Assembly (NCBI GenBank): GCA_018389105.1
Contig: JACATO010000591.1
Coordinates: 420,501 to 484,500, forward strand
DNA length: 64,000 bases
From: Nautilus pompilius
Taxonomy: Eukaryota; Mollusca; Cephalopoda; Nautilida; Nautilidae
Direction of reading: 5' to 3'
The translations under genes were made by a program, and so were the position numbers. The notes under the pieces are model-generated. The model was not told the DNA's origin. It searched no databases and saw only the letters and a program-made list of their open reading frames with translations. This document shows positions 1-10,163 of this stretch, in pieces (the stretch's first letter is position 1; each line of letters begins with the position of its first letter).

Positions 1-1250
1 CTCCCCCACAGCTAAAAAGTTTCTACATCAGTGCCAGAATGTACACATCACTGGCTTCTGACTAGAATTCTACCTCCCCCCACAGCTAAAAAGTTTCTAC
101 ATCAGTGCCAGAATGTACACATCACTGGCTTCTGACTAGAATTCTACCTCCCCCCACAGCTAAAAAGTTTCTACATCAGTGCCAGAATGTACACATCACT
201 GGCTTCTGACTAGAATTCTACCTCCCCCCACAGCTAAAAAGTTTCTACATCAGTGCCAGAATGTACACATCACTGGCTTCTGACTAGAATTCTACCTCCC
301 CCCACAGCTAAAAAGTTTCTACATCAGTGCCAGAATGTACACATCACTGGCTTCTGACTAGAATTCTACCTCCCCCCACAGCTAAAAAGTTTCTACATCA
401 GTGCCAGAATGTACACATCACTGGCTTCTGACTAGAATTCTACCTCTCCCACAGCTAAAAAGTTTCTACAATCAGTGCCAGAATGTACACATCACTGGCT
501 TCTGACTAGAATTCTACCTCCCCCACAGCTAAAAAGTTTCTACATCAGTGCCAGAATGTACACATCACTGGCTTCTGACTAGAATTCTACCTCCCCCCAC
601 AGCTAAAAAGTTTCTACATCAGTGCCAGAATGTACACATCACTGGCTTCTGACTAGAATTCTACCTCCCCCCACAGCTAAAAAGTTTCTACATCAGTGCC
701 AGAATGTACACATCACTGGCTTCTGACTAGAATTCTACCTCCCCCCACAGCTAAAAAGTTTCTACTACATCAGTGCCAGAATGTACACATCACTGGCTTC
801 TGACTAGAATTCTACCTCCCCACACAAACCAGCTAAAAAGTTTCTACATCAGTGCCAGAATGTACACATCACTGGCTTCTGACTAGAATTCTACCTCCCC
901 CCACAGCTAAAAAGTTTCTACATCAGTGCCAGAATGTACACATCACTGGCTTCTGACTAGAATTCTACCTCCCCCACAGCTAAAAAGTTTCTACATCAGT
1001 GCCAGAATGTACACATCACTGGCTTCTGACTAGAATTCTACCTCCCCCCACAGCTAAAAAGTTTCTACATCAGTGCCAGAATGTACACATCACTGGCTTC
1101 TGACTAGAATTCTACCTCCCCCCACAGCTAAAAAGTTTCTACTACATCAGTGCCAGAATGTACACATCACTGGCTTCTGACTAGAATTCTACCTCCCCCA
1201 CAGCTAAAAAGTTTCTACATCAGTGCCAGAATGTACACATCACTGGCTTC
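1..1250. repeat. 74-bp tandem satellite array (about 17 copies, open at left edge)
   Basis: Seen directly: a unit of about 74 bp repeats head to tail from base 1. Each copy has a run of 5-6 C, then ACAGCTAAAAAGTTTCTAC, then an EcoRI-like GAATTC near its end. Sixteen units are complete and the seventeenth breaks off at 1250 into a T run. Copies are nearly identical; differences are C-run length, small duplications such as CTACTACATC (about 763 and 1140), one added A (about 469) and a short insertion near 823-833. The high identity points to recent amplification or ongoing homogenisation. It extends beyond the window, so its true length is unknown. No open frame runs through the array. Confidence 0.97.
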
Positions 1251-1262
1251 TTTTTTTTTTTT
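1251..1262. repeat. poly-T tract at the array boundary
   Basis: Twelve T bases replace the expected unit sequence exactly where the last satellite copy is cut short. This marks the array boundary. It could be a retroposed poly-A tail read in antisense or a simple slippage tract. Confidence 0.7.
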
Positions 1263-4200
1263 AAATAAATAGTTAACTCCTCTTGTAACAAATTTTAAAC
1301 TGATTTAACAGAAAGAAATTGCATTGTTTTATTCCTCAGGAAATGTTTTTCTCTGTCTAGACTAACAATACGCTTCTTGCAATCTATCGTGTTGCTGTAT
1401 GACACAAAACGGGACACCTGGGAGGTTTGATCAGCTTCTACCAAGGGCAGGGATATATCATTGCATAAAGTTAAAGAAGACATTGAAGTGTCTAACCCTA
1501 ACATGCACTGTGATGAACAATACAAATTAATTAACCATCCACTATATGTTGCCTATATCTTTCATGGACCATGGGATCCCACCACGCAAGTTTCTTTTTT
1601 CCATAGTCTATCTTTGATCATGGATGGTGATCCAGGACTGACAACCCAAAATTGGCAAAGGCGTGATCTTAGGGTTCAAGCCCCGTGTGTGCCTCTGTGT
1701 TACAGACAGTTAAAGTAAAATCATATTATTTACATGCAAGTTAGTTTGTCATCACTTCTTTGCATTTTCAGTTTCATCGTCTTGATGCCATAATCACTTA
1801 TTTAAAAAGAATACTTTTAAAGCATAAAAATGTTTTATGATTTGAAAAAAAATTATAGCTATGGTTACTTAGCTTAATATTTCCACAGCAACCATAACCC
1901 CCTTGATGTCATTGTTGTAGTTTAGATTCGTTGGTCTCTGCTCAGCAGTAATGCCAAGAAGGGCAAGGGTATAGTTACCCCAAATGCCCAGAGAAATCCC
2001 AGGGGGCCATCTGATGACAATGCATGTTGCCAGTTTTGGAGCACTTTCTTTTGGATCTTTGTATCTTTTGAGCACAGTTGCGTGCTTCAAATTGGAATAA
2101 ATCTTTAATGATGCCTGTACACTGCCAATCGCAGTTCCACCAGTTGAGCAATCATCCGATAAAACTCCTTGTCTGGTACAGTGACTCGGCACAGGCTAGA
2201 TAACCTTCGACCTCTTAAGTGCATGACCAGTTAATATGAGTAAAATAATTCATAACTCTGCTCTGGAAAGAGCACATAAAATTTCAAAATGTTACCTCAT
2301 GCATGTGTGCTTCTTTCAAAACAAACATTTTGATAAAGACATTTTTAATAATGAATACATTTTGTCTCTTGATTCTATTTAATAAAGCATGTATCATAAA
2401 ACTGGTAGGAAGGGATGTGCAGAAAAAGGTGATGGCTGGCATCTTTGGTCTGCTACCCAATAACCCGAGTTAGCTGTTGGTCGTTCTGCTGCTTAGTAAG
2501 TAAAAAGTTTTCTTTTTTGTTTTGGAAATCTCATTGTTAGAATTACAGGTGGGGGTGTTAGTATGGAGAAAAATACAGATGCATGCAACACCTTTGTGCA
2601 TGGCCATGAGAGAATCTAAGATGTTAAAGAGAAATAAAATACCTTTGACATTTTTTTGCTGGTGGAGAAACTTTGCCAACACAATATTAATTGTTGAAGC
2701 TGCCAGCTTTCTCCAAAGTCTCATCGATGTTATTAACAGATGTCTAACTCCTATATTTGTTATGGTATTTGCTGATATTTAAGATTGGGTGAAGCAGGAA
2801 AACTGAAGGTTATGTATACATAATGAAGTTGTTACACTGAAAAGTAAAAGGTGAGATTTCAAAATGCCAGATGCTAACTTTAAAGGATGAAAAGATTAAA
2901 AAGAAAACAAACAACAAAGCAATACCTTTTTTTTAAAGCACCATGGATATTCCTCACAAACTGTTGTTTGTTCTTGGCACTAGCAGAGGCAGGAAACCAT
3001 TATGGTTCAGATGCATTTTGCACTTCCTGGAGACGGTTGGAATGTTAATGTCTTTAGGTGTGACTGCTGCTGTTATTCTGGAACTCACTACTAAAAATCT
3101 GCTACTGTTTCTTCCTGCTTATTTGTTGACAAATAAAAAAATATCATTGTGAAACATTTAAAATAGGAATTTTAAGTTTAAATACAAAATGCAGTCTGTC
3201 TTAGGAAGGAGCAATTCAGCTGTTGAAACACAAAATCTTTCTGTCAAGAAAAATTTATTTATTTATTCATGAGCCATTTACCACATACAGCTACTGAATG
3301 AACCCAGGCAGGCGCAGTAACCAACTGACTGACTGGATACTTCAGCTGTGCGACCTTTGAGTTCACAAACATTTTAACTTTAATTTTAGTTATATTCTGT
3401 TATAAATGATTGAAAAGCAAAATTGTACGGTGTTAGTTCATTAGCATGCTTAGTTATCTGAATATTAAACGTATAGCAGATAATTTATTTCCTCATTTTA
3501 GACATTGTGATACACGAGTTTGCATGAGAAGAAATTAATCTCCACAGAGTGTAGAAATATGATGATGGTTGTCCATTGTTATCAATGATGGCATTTGTCC
3601 AATACTTTAATCATCCTCAATTCTGGTTCTGATTGCAAGTCCTCATGTGGCCCTACAATCCAATCTCGGCATGCAAGCTTCTTCCACACAGGACATGCCA
3701 TGTCTGTCTGGTCCGGTGCTAGGTTTTATCATGGTTTCTGTAGAGCTTTCTTTAGTTTGCCTGTTAGATGCGATTATCATCAGTCTCTGCTGCATCAACA
3801 TGAATCATTTTTGCTACTGCTCTCTGCCACAATCTTCCTTATTCCATACAACCCACACAGGTGTCATCACAGTCTTTTAACTTGATCTTTAGGCAGCACA
3901 TATATCTTCTTCAGTTGACCATCACATGATCATTTGCCAAGCTTCAGTTATGGCTAATCTGATATCAGGGACACACTCTAACTGAGCCAGCCCACCTCAA
4001 TTGGGCCTTTATTATTATTGCTTCTGTGTCTGACAATCTACGCATAACAATCTGTTCTGTAATTTTTCAGATAAAAGAACTTTACTATGCTGTTTTTTTA
4101 GTTGTTTGTTTTCAATTTTAATTATCTGGCTTGAGAAAACAAAATTAACCTTGCATGAAATTTAAATCTGGGGAATGTCGGAAATGAGCAGGCATTTTTC

Positions 4201-6287
4201 TTTTAGTTCATGGTGTTGCCACCATCAGTTAGTCACTGTGAGCTGGCAAGTAGTATTTTATACCAGGGATTAGTTTATATCCTGTCCAATGTCTATTATG
4301 ATATCTCCAGTGCACTGGCAAGGCTGGCTGTTCTCAGCCATTTATTTTATGAGAATATTTCCATTTCATTACTAAGACTAGGTTTCTCTACCAGGATATA
4401 GAGCATGGAATTCATGCCATCTCCACTTTCTCAGTTCCTGCAGCCAAATTATTTTTCACAATTTTTACAGGGTGCATTTCTACAAACCGCTGCAGACTAG
4501 TGCACCTGCTGAACCGGTTCTGGTCCTTCAGTTGCTGCTGAACTATCATATTCAAGCTGAAGGGACTCGCAAAGTGTGTACGCTATTTCAGACATAAAAC
4601 TGGATTGAAAGAAAAATTATATTTAATACGAAATACTCGCCATTTTGTCAGTACGTAATTCCTACCTTGATATCTTCCCGGTGAAGAAATAGAGTTAGTG
4701 GCAAACCGAGGATTGCCCAGAATTCATCTAATGGCGAGACCAGGGGACACAAGCCATGAAAATGGCTGATCTTCCTGGAAAATGACCAGGGATCTAAACA
4801 AAATATTTTGAAAATTAACATAAAATGATACTTTCCTTTTTACCGGAATTGGTTTTAAAAAGACTAAAATAATCTGATGGCATGTATTTCTATTGTTAAA
4901 AAACAAAATAGTAATCAAACTAACGTATGCAAAAATTGAACAATATTCGTAGACAGATTCACCTGTGCAGGCACAATTTTACAGGTGTTGTTAACAAAAT
5001 CTGTCTGAATTATACCATATTCAGGTTTAACCTTCTCTCTGTTATGCTTTAATATTAATTTTATCTATGATTAAAACTAGTAAAAGATTTCTAAAATGAA
5101 TGTACTAAAAAATCTGAATTCGATACAGATTTCAGCTGACATTCATGAAAAAAATTAAATGTTTCATGCAATAAAAAGGGGGGCAAAAATGGGTGAAGCA
5201 GTCGGTAATGGCTGTCTGTCTGATGTGGAGCTCACTCTTTATCCAGCTGAATAATATCCTTATAATAGTTTGTTCATGTCTGTGATTATCTGTTTATTCT
5301 AAACTATAGAACAGTAACTGCTAAAAGATGTTTGATAACAGTTATTTCTATTTAAAGAGAAACTCTTTACTATGACTGATAGTATTTACACTTCCCGAGA
5401 CCGCAGATAAATGTAGATTACCATGTACTTTCAGCATTTCACTTTTCAGGAAAACGAGTGCTTACCTGTGTGGTCTATTTTACAGTGATGGCTCTAGCTA
5501 GATATGTAAACCACAGGCGAGCTCACTCTTCTTCTGAATGTTCAAATTGTGACAGAGATGTGTCGTATAAAACTTTTGTGACATGCGAAGATAAACAGAA
5601 ACTGCACAAGCATTGAGTGGCTGTGGTTAGTAATTAGTGCCAGATAAAGAGACTTCAATTTATTGAAAATCTTACGCAGGGACATAGTGAAACCACAGTG
5701 ATCAAATCACACTGGCTGAGACTTTGTTATCCTTAGTAACATTTTACCTTCAGAAATATTGAAAAAAGATATGTATAATTTCTATACAAAAGTTTGGGTC
5801 ATTGACTGAATTCAAGAAATAAAGTCTTTAATCTCTTTGACAAATGGTTCACATTTGACAATATTTTGTAGTCAATAGTTTATTAAATAATTTCAGATAT
5901 TTAAACCACTTTCTGACTCGGCTGTTGTCTAAGCCATCATTCTAAACAACAATCTTGATTAATATTTGACTCAAAGATCGAAATTCAAACTGTTACGTAC
6001 TATAGTTGCCTGTATTATTCATTGAAAGGTTCAGTTCCTTCCAGATGTCTTTTGTCATTGGTGCTAATCATTAATGAATTTATCTAACAAAAACCCACCA
6101 CTTCTACGAAGCTTCTTTCAGTTGATGTCAGCTCCTGCAGCTTAACTCACTCCCCCACCAGTTCATTATTTACCAAAATCCAGCCCACTTGTGGGGGTGG
6201 CATAGGGAAACTGAAATCACTGACAAGGAATCTGTAAGATGTTTGTAAAAACATCAGAGCATTGCACCTGTTTCTAATGTTTCCATA
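1263..6287. other. gene-poor AT-rich stretch
   Basis: Apart from the candidate frame at 1869-2192, no convincing exon, RNA gene or full mobile element was recognised here. Short open frames such as 1461-1718, 2522-2782 and 3595-3885 lack splice context and family motifs. A block near 3290-3350 with repeated CTGACTGACTGG resembles text near 19440-19470 and may be an old short repeat, but this is weak. Confidence 0.5.
1869..2192 (-). CDS. candidate terminal coding exon, unknown product
   Basis: A minus-strand open frame of 107 codons ends in a normal stop. Its composition looks protein-like (balanced hydrophobic and charged residues, a WPPGISLGIWGNYTLALLG-type stretch near residues 62-80) rather than low-complexity noise. 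A possible splice acceptor (GTGTACAG then GCATC) lies inside it, so the real exon may be shorter than the frame. I do not recognise the family and found no partner exon. It could be the 3' exon of an undetected gene, a decayed retrogene, or chance. Confidence 0.3.
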   Translation of the reverse strand: MPSHCTRQGVLSDDCSTGGTAIGSVQASLKIYSNLKHATVLKRYKDPKESAPKLATCIVIRWPPGISLGIWGNYTLALLGITAEQRPTNLNYNNDIKGVMVAVEILS

Positions 6288-7189
6288 CACTGCCTGGGAA
6301 AAAATTAGGAAATTAAAGTATAAAAAAATGTTTTTTTCCCCTTGCCTACTGTTTATGCAAATTTGAGTGGTCACATACTGTCATGATTCAGTAGACCAAT
6401 GTACTATGTGCCACTATTCAACAGCAGTCATGGGAAAGTGTGGATGTCCACACAGCAATCTCCCATGTGTTCTGGCAATGGCAACATTTGCAGATACTGG
6501 AAAATACAAATCTGGTCCCAAATAGATCATGAGAGATCAAGTACCACAGACCGTAAACTTGCTGCATGTCCAATATCACACAAACTTTCAACATCGCAAC
6601 TTTTTTCAAACAATGTGCAAGGGGGCTTGCATTATGGACTTTGGTAGCTGACCAGTACGCAAACCTCTTGTGTGAAGAATAAGAAAGTCAGCCAGCAGTG
6701 GTGCTTGGAACCAGTGAAAATAAACTGAGTTTTATCCTGTTAGCAACAAATAGAAAGATGAAGATGTGGTGGATATCCAATGAAGCACTGTACCCCGTTT
6801 GTATCATTTCAACAGTCTGGGCTGGTGGTTGTGTCATGATCTGCTGTGGTTGCTTGTGGTCTCATATTTGCAGGCCTGGTGATGAATACCTAGCCCCCAT
6901 TGCAGCAGAATGTTTATTTCACATTCTTGGATCTAAATCTAGATGGGTTTAGATGTTTCAGGATGATACCACCACCATTTATAAATCATCTGTGGCATGC
7001 TGTTGGATAATGCATTGGAGCCCATTTACACCAGGCTGTTTCTGTCTCAGGACCAACTATGCACAGTGCTCATGGATGGATGGTTACACATGATACAGAA
7101 TGCCTTGTGGCATCACATGGAATTTAATCCATGAGGTGTTATCCCCACCAGAATGGGTTTCTGTGTTTTTTTTTCCTGGTTGGGTAGTG
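6288..7189 (+). mobile_element. degenerate Tc1-like DNA transposon
   Basis: The left end reads TA then CACTGCCTGGGAAAAAATTA and the right end, read on the other strand, starts CACTACCCAACCAGGAAAAA: an imperfect terminal inverted repeat of the Tc1 type, with TA present on the left side. Inside, the plus strand encodes a decayed transposase block around 6750-6860 (WWISNEALYPVCI followed by AGGCVMICCGC), resembling the Tc1 core in which a TVK..GGGSVMVWGC-like segment follows the second helix. Frameshifts and stops are frequent, so it is inactive. Assignment rests on the termini plus this one block. Confidence 0.55.
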
Positions 7190-7532
7190 ATGTTTATTTG
7201 TAAAGAAAACCAATCTAAAATTTGTACATCCCACCCAGTCATCCGACCATCACTGTACTAACTCGCTCAGGTATTCGATGATGATTTAGTTACTGACACT
7301 GACCGCAATTTCTCTCCATAAGGCTAAGAATTAAAGTGAGGTCAGGGAGGTTCTCAGGCCTTGTAAGAACCAACCAACAGAATGTTTTTCTTCAAGTGGC
7401 TTTATTTCCTTTACTACAGTTTTGAAAACACAACACTAAGAGTCATCGGTGACACTGACTTCACCTGAACGATTCAGACAGCTTCTGTCTGGCATTTCAT
7501 AGCTTCATGGCTGGATGGAAGCAGCAATGGGT

Positions 7533-7728
7533 TTAGTAGCGATAGCCATACATGTTCTGGCATACGCAGCATTTGGGCAGCCAGATCCGGATGAGCTGCA
7601 GAGGCGGGTTGTACAGAGGGCAGAAGATGAGCAGGTATTGGCTCTCGAAGTTGGCTGGCACACAGCAGTACTTGTTGTAGTAGTAACTGTAGGGGTTTTT
7701 AAACCTGTGGTCCAGACATCGGAAAAAC
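7533..7728 (-). CDS. terminal exon C of a small Cys/Tyr-rich peptide (unknown family)
   Basis: On the minus strand a clean acceptor (CATTTCAG) is followed by an open frame of 64 residues entered in phase 2 and ending in TAA at 7533. The peptide has seven cysteines and many tyrosines, with a YSYYYNKYCCVP block, then ESQYLLIFCPLYNPP and a Cys-rich end (CCVCQNMYGYRY). Exon B (7948-8119) just upstream begins in the same phase and has the same layout, so the two look duplicated. A shared 5' exon is not proven. The composition suggests a secreted or structural peptide, which is inference. Confidence 0.55.
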
Positions 7729-7947
7729 CTGAAATGGAATGAAACAGCAGCGTAAACATCACTTAGAATCGTTAGTTCTTCTGAAACCGTCTCATCTATA
7801 CGATTTTGGTTGTGTTCTCTGCACAAGAGTTTATATGCATTTTAGGAATAAGTCTTAGAGAAAATACAGAATATGCCATGTTTTAGAACTGTAATAAGAG
7901 AGATATGGCGGATGTCTCCCTAATGGTGTGTAATAGATGATAACTTA

Positions 7948-8119
7948 TTATGTTTGAGGTGGAGGAGGAGGCAGATAAGTGACATACGGACAATATACGA
8001 AGGTGGCGCTCTGTAGGTATGGCTCCACCACCCAGCACACGTTGCTACCATAGTAGATGCCTTTCAATATGTACTCATAGTAACTGCACACTTTCTTTCC
8101 TTGAAAATTTGGGTGCGGC
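7948..8119 (-). CDS. terminal exon B of a small Cys/Tyr-rich peptide (unknown family)
   Basis: On the minus strand an acceptor (TTTACAG) is followed by 56 residues entered in phase 2 and ended by tandem stops TAA TAA at 7950-7945. Visible features are VCSYYEYILKG, then YYGSNVCWVVEPYLQS, then VYCPYVTYLPPPPPQT. The order Tyr-Tyr, Cys-Trp/Cys-Val, hydrophobic segment, Cys-Pro, poly-Pro matches exon C. The two may be mutually exclusive last exons of one gene or remnants of tandem genes. No family name is recognised. Confidence 0.55.
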
Positions 8120-8967
8120 CTGTAAACAACAAAAAAACGAAGAATTGCGATGATAAACTGCTTTGATTATAAAAATCTCAGATTGACTTTAAATACCCCC
8201 ATTAACAATAGAACTGCTACAATACAGTAAATTAGATATCTACTTAGGTAAAAAGGGGGAAAAAAAGACATTTTATTGTTCTATTGCTAGACCCTTTTTT
8301 AGAGGACATGGACAGTTTGTACTGATCATGATCCCGGATTGGCTGATCAGTTCTCAAAGCCTGGGAATTAAGAACTTTCTTAGGAATACAGGAAACGTAT
8401 GGCAATATTTTCAAAGATTGCATTGAAAATAACTTAAATATGCTACATGCAAGTGCAGAAGTTAAGCCAACTGTTGGTTTTCAATGGCTGGGTTGGTTTC
8501 TATCTTTTTTTGAAAAACTGGAGGGAAAAGTCCAGAGTTGAGTTGTAAAAGAGAATCCAACCCAGACCGCTTTTCTTTATTTAACAGAACTTCCAGCACC
8601 AGATGACCGATATGAGCTTCAGACATTACATGATATATGCATTCTTGTTCTGTTCAACGAATAGGGAGTGGTTTTAATGGATTTGGTGACCAGTCATTAC
8701 AATAACCAAAAATATTTTGCAACAAGTGTTGTTTAAATTTGTTAAGGTTTTTAATTTTGTGGCTATGCCATTTTTTTTATAAAGCATCTGATTTCCAGTA
8801 AACCGTTTAAAAGCCACAAACTTGTCTGTAAGTCTCACCGTGAGCCATGGCAGACATGGAAGAGATGTAAATGGCCTCAGGGTTGTGTCTTAGGCCAAGA
8901 ATAGAACTTGGTGGGTGGTTGATTCCTTCCAAGACAGTAATTTGGACAGTTAGTATCACTGAACAAC

Positions 8968-9150
8968 CTAATGAATGTTGCTAATAGAACTCTTCATTTT
9001 CAGATGTTGGAGGAAACCAGAGAAAGATGTAAGACTGGTTGGTGAAGAAAAGTGAAAAGGAACCATGTTAGAGAGGTATGCTAAACGAAGCCTGTTGCAA
9101 CCAGAATTTGAACTCAGGCCCTCACCCTTGGCAGTCCAACAGTTTAACAA
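8968..9150 (-). repeat. tRNA-derived SINE copy
   Basis: Read on the minus strand from 9150, a tRNA-like head contains GGACTGCC (anticodon-arm position) and a B-box-like GAGTTCAAATTC. It is followed by a body shared with the copies at 53940-54150 (ACCTCTCTAACATGGTTCC type) and by the family core AAAATGAAGAGTTCTA near 8987-9003. It was probably made by LINE-driven retroposition. No obvious target duplication was found. Confidence 0.6.
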
Positions 9151-9939
9151 AAGTTATACAGTGATGGAAATTTTTGTTGATTTTTTTTGTAAAGTACTGC
9201 TACAACTATGTGAAGTCATATAAGAGCTCACCAGCCATCATCTTTTCCACCTGCATGCCTTCTGAACATCTCTCACCAAGAATGTAGGTTCAGGTAATAC
9301 ATTGACCTCAAGATATTCAAATTGGCAAACTGCAGCCCTCTTCTCTAGACACGGCTTAACCAATGTTTGTGTTGCTAAGTAGTTTTCTAATACTTCTCTT
9401 ATAAGTAAATGATGTGAAGTATCGCTTATATAATAGCACCAATAAAAAACTAACTACATAACAATGTAGGAAGATTACAACAGAAATTGGTTTAATTAGA
9501 TGCTCCAGTGAAAGGCAGCTTGTCTAAAATCAAGCCATGTGAATGAACAGTGGTGTTTACAGATAGTGAGTAAATAATGTGTGTACCACAACTGGTATTC
9601 ACTATTAATTAATAATCTAATTAATTAATTAGCAGTTAAGGCTCCATAGTTAAAAGAAGAGTACTCAGCTCACGTGTGTAAAGGTGGCACCTTGTCAATC
9701 ATTTTCAGATATGTTCTTGCGGTATAATTTCTTCTCAAATAGTATCCAATCTGTTTTCTGAAAACAGGAAATAAGGAATAAAAATGTCAACGATTTTAAT
9801 GATAACAGCGCAGATATAAATCATGACTTTTTTTTTTTTTTTAAATTTGAAGATAGTTTTTCTTTCTGTCTCCAGAGGAAGTAAAGTGGTTTTGTGTGTA
9901 AGAGAGGGGCCAAGTAAAAATGGCCTTGTGTGTGACTTA

Positions 9940-10163
9940 TTACGGATGGCTGATAGAACTAGCATACCCTGGGTATCTTGGCATGTAATATGGCACTATC
10001 ATGTAGACGGGGTTAATATAATTTGGGATCCAACAATACCGCCGCCGCCAGATAAGACTTTTACTCCCTGGTACACTGTGGATCCACTAGGAAGGAATGC
10101 AATCATCAAAAGGACCAGCAGGCCGGCTGACAGTACCTGTGAAGATTCAAAGAGAACGCTCAT
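9940..10163 (-). pseudogene. signal-peptide-like start and related Tyr/Pro tail in different frames (exon A)
   Basis: The minus strand at 10163 opens with ATG and a typical secretion signal (VLSAGLLVLLMIAFL core, SGS cleavage-like region). That frame stops at 9999. In another frame of the same stretch, ending with TAA TAA at 9942-9937, lies a tail with YCWIPNYINPVYMIVPYYMP, which echoes exons B and C. The two frames meet at a GGCGGCGGCGG run near 10045, so a one-base slip there would explain the break. A splicing solution is also possible, since TTCACAG at 10143-10137 is a usable acceptor. An upstream short frame (from about 10271) ends in a good donor GTAAGT at about 10230. The locus is either a frameshifted copy or an incompletely understood gene. 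Confidence 0.4.

Noticed and set aside
1..1250. CRISPR-like array
   Set aside because: The units abut directly with no variable spacers; it is a satellite in a eukaryotic genome.
7515..7762. Alternative frames on both strands over exon C
   Set aside because: They lack the acceptor-phase agreement and the Cys/Tyr pattern shared with exon B.
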